DNA from: a bacterium
GTDB taxonomy: Bacteria > 4484-113 > JAFGCY01
Direction of reading: 5' to 3'
Assembly (NCBI GenBank): GCA_020440605.1
Contig: JAGRNT010000008.1
Span: forward strand, 62,001-126,000
Length of the DNA stretch: 64,000 bases
The stretch's first letter is position 1; each line of letters begins with the position of its first letter. Below are positions 57,601-64,000 of the stretch, one piece after another. A model generated the notes under the pieces. The model ran no database searches. It was not told where the DNA came from and saw nothing but the letters and a program-made list of their open reading frames with translations. The position numbers and the translations under genes were made by a program.

Positions 57601-57933
57601 GAGCAGGCGGCGCAGTTCGGCGGATAACTGCGGAAAAACATCTGGCTGCACTGCAGTATTCGACTGTACTGCCTCGATTTCAGCGAGCACTGTTTCCAGA
57701 TTCAGCGTGCGCGAAGAAAGTGAAACCCCCGGCGGGCCTGCGCCGGGGTCGAGAGAAGCCTCCGTTCCAGGCGCGCGCAAGACTGCGTCCTGGTTTCCCG
57801 GATTCAGATATCCCGCTTCCCCGGCCCCTTGATCAGGTGATCCTGGGACCACTGCCTGTTTCCCACCCCCGCAGGATCCAAGCAGCATCAATAGCATCAT
57901 CAAAAGAACGGACAGTTCTTCACGGTTGCGCAT
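54604..57933 (-). CDS. Large lipoprotein: dockerin-like repeats plus two PQQ-type propellers (paralogue)
   Basis: A 1109-residue paralogue of the protein at 51558, encoded just upstream in the same operon. Signal peptide with lipobox LLGSC. Dockerin-type loops are DYDQNGEVNAADLIPLAKLL and DGDGNGEINIADVAPIALHY. The first PQQ-type propeller starts after SYQADNRNSGQSPFCG, with blades such as DGSVIVGTLDGALHSLDPTG. A fibronectin-III domain (GGLTALPDSEQQRIVLGWEG) precedes a second propeller beginning WATLGNDNSRRGSTQN. GGGGGGAGG supplies a strong ribosome-binding site. The shared architecture shows a tandem gene duplication. Confidence 0.87.
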   Translation of the reverse strand: MRNREELSVLLMMLLMLLGSCGGGKQAVVPGSPDQGAGEAGYLNPGNQDAVLRAPGTEASLDPGAGPPGVSLSSRTLNLETVLAEIEAVQSNTAVQPDVFPQLSAELRRLLTARSVEDPNPAIRQAAVVQAGALPAALRFVSIPPQDARDRISLSYSDGALHWQYRNSGDYDQNGEVNAADLIPLAKLLGTSGPFLYSSLESVVDGDGNGEINIADVAPIALHYGTRVTAYSIYASSSQLDYPESGGVNGPGSAELGTLLLTDSTSSPTGRRSFSYTTPRVPGNSYWLVTAGDVVDGAVSERLGIDNWFSYQADNRNSGQSPFCGPQHGIVRWKKDFGTTLQDSVLLTADGSVIVGTLDGALHSLDPTGELQWTVELENLYCSVPAIGPQGDIYLSTKEDTLLSISPDGVVNWRVPGEPARHRWNNPAVAASGDIYIGLEESELAAYSSAGSLLWTVPMENGMHGTPAIGDDGRIYAARDQIIAINPDGSPDWREDLQSRCVGSVSISIEGLLTHYDQYGILNIRSAGGQLLSDPLDFDLDFGGARASPVHAVDGSMFAVSGTRYLAKLDQLGSLEWKYGTEQYQLTPAVVDAAGRIYFCSNEGLLSCLSPQGRLEWNYRTAGNINSSPVINARGELLFSDSTGKLFCIGDPQPVGGLTALPDSEQQRIVLGWEGSDGADGYRLQLRTGGMQPGAWQELGEPGPDARTFSHDATLPDELACLPGVDYQYRISAVHAGHDAEAWSSPASARLDPAAPGRPQWATLGNDNSRRGSTQNIGSRNAELLWQYDLQDIHYNSYYYGSSPVIGSDGTVYIAGLDRMLHAYRPDGTLRWEIETYNPAVSTPALDEDGNIYLGLLDGMICYSPDGSFRWNYLTTAVVGGSVLVTDDLVVFGCRDGVLRALSREGELQWEYDTGNAIEYAPARSPSGRLLCTNSRGRLFLLNTDGQLEWVSAAANSGASAPVVGLDGTAYYIDGIGQLLAVSAAGGLMWSFELGGQAEERMPVIGPDGCIYAGGAKGELHRISPLGYSLRTYLVDGTVVSPVAVDGAGSIFCGTQEGSVLAYDSSGALLWKRSTESGIISAPAISASGNVYIGGLNNRIFAFGVGNGN

Positions 57934-57989
57934 CTGCGCCTCCCCCCGAAGGGAATGTCCGCCCTACAGCGCTTAACTAGATTGAACCA

Positions 57990-58040
57990 GCGTAGAAAAT
58001 GTTACAGGTGGCGGGCGAAGCATGTTCGACCCGCCACCTG
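57990..58040 (-). terminator. Rho-independent terminator after the giant PKD/PQQ gene
   Basis: CAGGTGGCGGG (58005-58015) and CCCGCCACCTG (58030-58040) form an 11-bp stem with CGAA/TTCG stacked inside. On the minus strand it is followed by TAACATTTTC, just downstream of the stop at 58068. Confidence 0.65.
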
Positions 58041-58067
58041 CGTGCGTGTTCAGACTGTCAGTCCGGC

Positions 58068-61000
58068 CTAGGGAGCACCGAAGCAGTAGAGGTCGCCGAA
58101 ATGGCTTCCAACCAGCATTCGGCCATCTCGTGTGATCGCCGGGCTGGAGAAGGAAACGTCACCTATGCTTGCCGACCAGACCAGGTTGCCTGCGGAATCC
58201 AGGCAGTAGGCATTGCCGTTGCGGCAGGAGAAATAGACATTGCCCGCGGCATCAACACTGGCGGCGCAGGATACCCAGTCAGCCGTGTTGAAGGTCCAGA
58301 TGGTGTTGCCGTCGTCATCGATCTTGCGCAGGCCATTGCCACGGTTTACGTAGATGAAGCCGTCATTGTCAGCCGAAATGGTACCGTTGGGGTGTGCCCC
58401 ATGATTGATGGACCAGAGCTGGTTGCCAGCGGGGTCGAAACAGAACACAAGGCCTGAGCTTGCGCTGATGTAGATGTTGCCATCCGCACCGACAAGCGGG
58501 CTCTGCAACTGCTGCTGACCGATGCTGGCGGTCCACTTGAGATTGCCATTTGGTGTGATGGCATACAGGTTCTCGTCCTGGCTGGCGGCATAGACGGAAC
58601 CGTCCCGGCCCAGGGCGATGCAACCGCGGATTTCATTACCGGTCAGATAGCTCCAGGCCAGGCTGCCATCAGGATTGACACAGTGGACCATGTCATCCCG
58701 GCTGCCGAAGTATATCCGGTTGTTCATGTCGATCACCGGTCCACTGATGATGTCGTTGCCACTCGTATACGTCCACTTCCCGCTGCCGTCCGGATTCACG
58801 GCATGCAGTTTGTTGTCAAGACCGCAGACGTAGATCGTGCCGTCGGCTGCGACTGCCGGAGCACATCTGGTAATGGAATCTCCGGTTGCATAGCTCCATG
58901 CCAGGCTGCCATCAGGATTTATGGCATAGAGGCTGTTGTCCTGGCTGCAGACGTAAATCGTACCGTCTGCTGCAATTGTCGGAGAGGACTGCACCTGATC
59001 TCCGGTTGTGAACGTCCACAACTCGTTGTTGGTCTGGGGACCGATAATGCCACTGTGGGCAATGCCCTGGGCATTCATGCGGAACTGCCCCCATTCACTG
59101 GGAGTGCTGAAGATGACATGCGCGGTGTCAACTGCACCATCATCATCCTTCACACGCACTGTCACATTGAAGAAGCCCAGCTGGTTGAACTGATGCGAGA
59201 CAAGCGGATTACTTCCGATGCTCTCATAGTTGCCATCGCCGTCCCAGTCCCAGGCATACTCCACGATGGAACCATCGCTGTCCGTACTGCCGGAGGCGTC
59301 CAGATAGGCGATGTGCCCGACAGGGCCAAAGGGCTGGTCAATGGACAGCAGTGCGTTGGGTGCGTTGTTGCCAGGCACGGTCGCAGTCACTGTGAATGTA
59401 TCCGTATCCTGCGCGCCATCGTCATCAGTCACACGCAGCTTGGCAGTGTAACTGCCACCTGATGTATAGACATGGGTCGCACCCGTGGCATCGCCGTAAC
59501 CGTCGTAGATTTCATCGCCATCGAAGTCCCATTCGTAAAGCACTATCGTGCCGTCCGGGTCATTGCTGGCCGAAGCATTGAAGTTGACTGTCAGGGGGAT
59601 GTCACCGGAAGAGACATCAGCGCTGAGATCGGCATTGGGTGAAGTGTTACCCGGTACGTTGACCGTTATGTCAATCGTGTCCGTATCCTGCGCACCCGCA
59701 TCGTCAGTCACACGCAGGGTCACTGTGAAGACACCTGCGAGCTGGTAGGTAAATGAATTGGAGCTGACGGAGCCATACTCCTCGTAGCTGCCATCACCGT
59801 CGCAGTCCCACTCATAAAGCACGACCGTGCCGTCCGGGTCGCTGCTGTTTGAGGCGTCGAAGTTCACCGTAAGCGGCAGGTCGCCGCTCGTGACGTCCGC
59901 CTGCAGGTCCGCCGTCGGAGAGTCGTTGCCGGGTACGTTGACGGTGATGTCAAGCGAGTCAACGTCAATCGAACCGAGGTTGTCAGTCACGCGCAGCGTG
60001 GCTGAGTAGATTCCGGCATTCATATAGGTGAATTCGTGGGTAATGCCAGTGCCGTAGCTCTCGTAGGCTCCGTCACCGTCGCAGTCCCATTCGTAGAGCA
60101 CGATGCTGCCATCGGGGTCCGCGCAGCCGGTCGTGTCGAAGAAGACCGTGAGCGGCAGGTCTCCGGATGTCGGGGTAGCAATCACGGTTGAGGTGGGTGG
60201 CAGGTTGACCGGGCCCTTGCCGAAGGCATAGGTGATGCCGCCGCTGCCTGAATAGACAGTGCCGTCAGGACCGATCACCGGGGTGGAGAACTGGGAAGCT
60301 TCGTTGACTGTCCAGATCACGGATGCATCCGGCTTCAGGGCGGTGAGGTTGCCGTCGCCGTCAGCGAAGTAGATGTTGCCACTGGCGTCCACCGTCGGGC
60401 ATGAATTGAACTGGCCGCTGCCGGTGTATGTCCACTTGAGGCTGCCGTCCGGATTGAGCGCAGTCAGTTCTCCCGCGCTGTCACCGAAGTAGATCGTGCC
60501 GTCCGCTGCCTGGGAGGGGCCTCCCGTTGCATCCCCTGTGGGATTGTAATTCCAGGCCTGGGTACCGTCAGCCTTGATTGCATAGAAAAGGCCTGCACTC
60601 ACATAGAGGGTACCGTCAGGGCCGAGGCACATCTGGGCATTTACGGCGTCAGCTGTGGGGAAGGTCCAGCGCACACTACCGTCGGGATTGACCGCGTAGA
60701 CGACATCGTCCTGGGTGCCGCAGTAGACAGCACCGTCAGGACCCAGCACTGGACAGTTCACGCAAGCGCCCGTCATGTCAAGGAACCAGCGGATGCTGCC
60801 ATCCGGGTTGCGGGCGTACAGCCTGCCGTCGAGATTGGCAAAGTAAATACTGCCGTCCGGACCGAGAACTGATCCCGCACGGATGTCACCTATGGTGTTC
60901 TGGAACCAGCGCTCCGTGCCGTCAGGGTTGATGGCGTAGAGGCGGTTACCCCAGTTGCCGAAGTAGACCGCACCGTCAATTCCGATCGCAGGCGAAGCGG

Positions 61001-63827
61001 TCGCTGTAGCGCCGGACGCGAAGCTCCAGAGCTCATTGCCGTACTTGTCATAGGCAATGAGTCCGCCGTTGTCCGTGATGTAGATGTTGCCATCAGCCGA
61101 AATTGCCGGAGTCCTGCGGTTCTCCTGGCTGCTGGGCATGGTGTAGCGAAGATTATCGGACTGGGACCCGATCCAGGGACTGCGGCCCGTACTGCGTGGA
61201 TTCTGTCCGTTCATGCCCCACGGATGGGGCAGGTCGAACTCCTCATTGATACGCAGCATGGCGCTGGTGAAGTCCTGCAGGCCGTAGCTGTCAGTCACGC
61301 GCAGCGTCACGTTGAAGACGCCGTGGTTGTTGTAGGAATGCTGGATGATGGGATTCTCGCCCACTGCATCGTAAGCGCCATCCCCGGTGAAGTCCCACTC
61401 ATACTTGACGATCTCGTCGTTGGGGTCACTTGATCCGCTGGCGTCCAGTGTGACAGTCAGTCCTTCGTAACCCCAGCTCTCGCTCAGAGTGAGAACAGGT
61501 ATGGGATACATGTTGTTAGTCGGGTTCACTGTCAGCGTGGTGCTGGCCAGGTCCTGCGCCCCCTTGTCATCCGTTATCCGCACCGTTGGCTGGAGGATAC
61601 CGCTGCTCTGGTAGGTATGGTAGATGAAATCGACCTCGCCATAGGTGTCGTAGTATCCGTCACCTTCGAAATCCCACTCGTAGTTGACGATGGTGCCGTC
61701 AGTGTCCATCGAAGCGGAGGCATCCAGAAGGATCCCCAGCGGCACAACGCCGGAGGACTTGGAGAGCTGCAGATCCGCCGTGGGGCTGTCATTGCCAAGC
61801 ACGGAGACAGTCACATCACTGCTTGCCAGATCCTGGGCACCGGCGTCATCCGTCACGCGAACCTTCGCACTGAAGACGCCGGGGCTGTTGTAGACATGGC
61901 TGATGCTGCTGCCTGAACCGTAGGACTCGAAGAAGCCGTCGCCGTCAAAGTCCCACTCGTACTTGACGATGCTGCCGTCGAGGTCCGTCGAGCCGGATGC
62001 ATCAAGTGTGACGGGCAGCGGGGCATCGCCGGCTGAAGGTGTGACCTGCAGATCCGCCAGCGGGCCGGAGTTGTCAACCGCGTTGACCTCGATCAGCAGG
62101 GTGGTAGTGGCCCGTGCGCCGTCCGTGTCCTCCACGCGCATCCGCACGAGCGGGCTGCCTGGCTGGCTGAAGAGGTGCTCAACCAACGGGGAGTCGGAGA
62201 TTTCCTCGTAGGTGCCGTTGCCATCGAAGTCCCAGGCGTACTCGACGATGCCGCCGTCGCCGTCAGTTGATGCGGAGGCGTCGAATCTGACCGTCAGCGG
62301 GGCATTGCCGCTGCTGACATCTGACTGCAGGTCCGCGACCGGCAGCACGTTCGAGACCGGCACGCCGTCAACCACGATCGTGAGCGTGTCCACGTCCCAG
62401 GCGCCGCTGTCGTCAAGGACGCGCAGGCGGGCATTGTAGACACCGCCCTCCATGTAAGTATGCATCGCGCCCGTGACGTGCACGATGTCGCTGTCATCCC
62501 AGACATCATAGGCACCATCACCGTCGAAGTCCCAGCCGCCGCCCACGATGCTGCCGTCGAAATCCGTGCTGCCGCCGCCGCTGAAGCTGACCTCCAGCGG
62601 GGCCGTGCCGCTCGTGGGTGTCGCCATCGCTTCCGCCACCGGGCGGCTGTTGCCGGCGATCAGCAGGCTGATGCTGCCGAGCGCAACGGCTGTCTCGTCA
62701 GGGCCCGTGGCGCGTACCGCCGGGCGGATGATGCCCGTGGCGGAGGTGTCAACCTGCACGCTGCCCGAGCTGCTGCCGGTCAGGTCGAAGATCCCGTCGC
62801 CATCAAGGTCGAAGTCATAGCTTTCCGCACCGCTGGCGGTGAGCTGCACGCTGTCATTGAGCATGCCGCTGGGCTGCTCGATGCTGAGCTGCAGCTCGGG
62901 CATTGCGCCGTCGAGCGCAGCCGCTGAGACCAGCTCGCTGAGTGGGGATTCATTGCCAGTGAAGTCAAGCGCGCTGACCCTGAGAAAGCGGCGCTCCCCG
63001 CTTGCGAGCTCCATTTCCAGTTGAGGGCTGCCCTGCAGGCTGTCAAGCTGCTGCACACCCACCGCATTGCCATTTATGAAAGGCTGGCTGTGGTGGTAGA
63101 TTCGGTAGCCTGCCAGGTCCCCGGCGGGCACCGGATCCCAGTCCAGCAGCAGTCCGCCTGAGACGGGCTGCACACTGAGACCGGTGGGAGACGGAGGAGC
63201 GGCCGCGTCGGCGAAGTCTGCGGGATTGACACCGATCCCGACCACGTCGGCGGCGGCACCGTCATGCACCAGCACGCTGACATACAGGCTGCCGAGCGTG
63301 CTCGTGAAGGGCTCAAGCCGCGCCGTGGAGATCCGCACATGGTTGTCAGTGAAGGGCCCGTGCCAGAGCCAGCGGCCCGTGGCATAATCCGCGATCCCGA
63401 GGTAGTAGCCGCTGCCGCTGAGCAGGTTGGCATCCACACTGACCGCGCCTGGCTGCTGGGAGCCATAGGGAATGCGGTACAGCACGCTGCTGATTCCGCC
63501 GCTCGTGCTCTCGATGCGGCTGGCCTCACCGTTGTCAGTGACGTTGCCACTCTGGCTGAATCTGTCAACGCCGGACGTGAAGTCGCTCTGCTGGTTGATG
63601 CCGCTGGAAGAGCGAGCGGGTGCAATCCGGCCGTTGCCATCGAGCTGCTCCCAGGGCTGGATCACATCCCGCGGCAGGGCCGAGGGCCAGCTGGTCTCCG
63701 TGCCGTTGTCCTGCGGCGTGGCTGCGGGCTCGGCCGGCACAAGGCTGAACTGAGCGGTTCCGCCTCCGCATCCCGCCAGGGCGAGTATCAGCATCAACAG
63801 TGATGCTGAGGGAATCAAGTAACGCAT
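58068..63827 (-). CDS. Giant lipoprotein of alternating PKD arrays and PQQ-type propellers
   Basis: A 1919-residue exported lipoprotein (start MRYLIPSASLLMLILALAGC; AGCAGGAGAG upstream). Order: a beta domain near 90-230 (YRIPYGSQQPGAVSVDANLL); a fibronectin-III stretch (PTGLSVQPVSGGLLLDWDPV); about six PKD domains, each with LDASxSxDxDGxIxxYEWDF; a PQQ-type propeller introduced by GMNGQNPRSTGRSPWIGSQS; four more PKD domains; and a final propeller introduced by FRMNAQGIAHSGIIGP. The PKD-propeller unit is thus present twice. No dockerin loop is seen, unlike its neighbours. Likely a long surface stalk presenting two binding propellers. Confidence 0.88.
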   Translation of the reverse strand: MRYLIPSASLLMLILALAGCGGGTAQFSLVPAEPAATPQDNGTETSWPSALPRDVIQPWEQLDGNGRIAPARSSSGINQQSDFTSGVDRFSQSGNVTDNGEASRIESTSGGISSVLYRIPYGSQQPGAVSVDANLLSGSGYYLGIADYATGRWLWHGPFTDNHVRISTARLEPFTSTLGSLYVSVLVHDGAAADVVGIGVNPADFADAAAPPSPTGLSVQPVSGGLLLDWDPVPAGDLAGYRIYHHSQPFINGNAVGVQQLDSLQGSPQLEMELASGERRFLRVSALDFTGNESPLSELVSAAALDGAMPELQLSIEQPSGMLNDSVQLTASGAESYDFDLDGDGIFDLTGSSSGSVQVDTSATGIIRPAVRATGPDETAVALGSISLLIAGNSRPVAEAMATPTSGTAPLEVSFSGGGSTDFDGSIVGGGWDFDGDGAYDVWDDSDIVHVTGAMHTYMEGGVYNARLRVLDDSGAWDVDTLTIVVDGVPVSNVLPVADLQSDVSSGNAPLTVRFDASASTDGDGGIVEYAWDFDGNGTYEEISDSPLVEHLFSQPGSPLVRMRVEDTDGARATTTLLIEVNAVDNSGPLADLQVTPSAGDAPLPVTLDASGSTDLDGSIVKYEWDFDGDGFFESYGSGSSISHVYNSPGVFSAKVRVTDDAGAQDLASSDVTVSVLGNDSPTADLQLSKSSGVVPLGILLDASASMDTDGTIVNYEWDFEGDGYYDTYGEVDFIYHTYQSSGILQPTVRITDDKGAQDLASTTLTVNPTNNMYPIPVLTLSESWGYEGLTVTLDASGSSDPNDEIVKYEWDFTGDGAYDAVGENPIIQHSYNNHGVFNVTLRVTDSYGLQDFTSAMLRINEEFDLPHPWGMNGQNPRSTGRSPWIGSQSDNLRYTMPSSQENRRTPAISADGNIYITDNGGLIAYDKYGNELWSFASGATATASPAIGIDGAVYFGNWGNRLYAINPDGTERWFQNTIGDIRAGSVLGPDGSIYFANLDGRLYARNPDGSIRWFLDMTGACVNCPVLGPDGAVYCGTQDDVVYAVNPDGSVRWTFPTADAVNAQMCLGPDGTLYVSAGLFYAIKADGTQAWNYNPTGDATGGPSQAADGTIYFGDSAGELTALNPDGSLKWTYTGSGQFNSCPTVDASGNIYFADGDGNLTALKPDASVIWTVNEASQFSTPVIGPDGTVYSGSGGITYAFGKGPVNLPPTSTVIATPTSGDLPLTVFFDTTGCADPDGSIVLYEWDCDGDGAYESYGTGITHEFTYMNAGIYSATLRVTDNLGSIDVDSLDITVNVPGNDSPTADLQADVTSGDLPLTVNFDASNSSDPDGTVVLYEWDCDGDGSYEEYGSVSSNSFTYQLAGVFTVTLRVTDDAGAQDTDTIDITVNVPGNTSPNADLSADVSSGDIPLTVNFNASASNDPDGTIVLYEWDFDGDEIYDGYGDATGATHVYTSGGSYTAKLRVTDDDGAQDTDTFTVTATVPGNNAPNALLSIDQPFGPVGHIAYLDASGSTDSDGSIVEYAWDWDGDGNYESIGSNPLVSHQFNQLGFFNVTVRVKDDDGAVDTAHVIFSTPSEWGQFRMNAQGIAHSGIIGPQTNNELWTFTTGDQVQSSPTIAADGTIYVCSQDNSLYAINPDGSLAWSYATGDSITRCAPAVAADGTIYVCGLDNKLHAVNPDGSGKWTYTSGNDIISGPVIDMNNRIYFGSRDDMVHCVNPDGSLAWSYLTGNEIRGCIALGRDGSVYAASQDENLYAITPNGNLKWTASIGQQQLQSPLVGADGNIYISASSGLVFCFDPAGNQLWSINHGAHPNGTISADNDGFIYVNRGNGLRKIDDDGNTIWTFNTADWVSCAASVDAAGNVYFSCRNGNAYCLDSAGNLVWSASIGDVSFSSPAITRDGRMLVGSHFGDLYCFGAP

Positions 63828-64000
63828 TGCTCTCTCCTGCTTCTGATTTGGCCTATCTGAGGCCGCAGGCCGGGCCTGGCGGAGGAAGCACGCCCTGGGC
63901 GGGCATGTCAGCTGTCCGTTGCAAGCTCCTGGTCCGCAGGACAGCAAGCTCTCATCATCAGGAAAGCAGAGAGAATCCACCGACAGGGCTCAAACGCCTG
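63828..64000. other. Upstream region of the giant lipoprotein gene
   Basis: This is 173 nt with the ribosome-binding site AGCAGGAGAG on the minus strand (63829-63840 region). No further gene or clear promoter is seen before the window edge. Confidence 0.4.

Overview
The window is GC-rich (roughly 63-64% by eye), gene-dense bacterial chromosome. It has no rRNA, tRNA, phage or CRISPR, and I could not place it in a named phylum. Many genes encode lipoproteins with a Cys lipobox, often carrying dockerin-like DxDxNGxxxxxDL repeats, PKD domains, PQQ-type beta-propellers or FG-GAP-type propellers. With a PilT motor, an EmrAB pump and a WecA/WecB pair, this points to an envelope-rich, probably uncultivated lineage. 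An ECF sigma factor coupled to a DUF6768-like protein recalls Planctomycetes and neighbouring phyla, but that is only a hint.

Layout. 1-2010: end of a small gene, a lipoprotein, a TetR regulator, then a transcription unit with a 48-residue Cys-rich peptide, three repeats with covarying hairpins and a terminator. 2074-5639: TenA, a FlaR-like kinase and LtrA among repeats and palindromes. 5639-8056: a dockerin/PKD lipoprotein with an AT-richer C-terminal half. 8057-9240: non-coding repeats. 9269-13675 (minus): padR-emrA-emrB and an ECF sigma/DUF6768 pair. 14059-17367: pilT, a lipoprotein, a membrane protein and xerC. 17398-18162: DnaA-box-like palindromes, a consensus promoter and a candidate structured RNA of about 440 nt. 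18168-25528: dispersed repeats, then tandem FG-GAP membrane proteins and a duplicated, decayed small membrane gene. 25571-30775: two unknown genes, wecB-wecA and a ClC transporter. 30780-31785: a RAYT transposase between inverted REP arrays. 31882-40790: a cohesin-like/dockerin lipoprotein, miaB with no ordinary start codon, a coupled unknown gene, a DUF2442 protein, a lipoprotein, an ArsR plus sulfur-dioxygenase/rhodanese operon and a MacB-type permease. 40839-47970: addB-addA. 48016-51484: an ankyrin lipoprotein, purN and an FG-GAP protein. 51558-63827: three very large PQQ/PKD/dockerin surface lipoproteins.

Two sequence-wide patterns stand out. The 7-mer palindrome TTGNCAA occurs about 50 times by my count against about 6-7 expected, and in coding sequence it seems to dictate otherwise rare codons. 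Many genes also lack a Shine-Dalgarno sequence and instead have a TANNNT box ending 6-8 nt before the start codon, as in leaderless transcription. The most novel single object is the candidate RNA at 17721-18162, with about ten hairpins, seven of them capped by GCAA.
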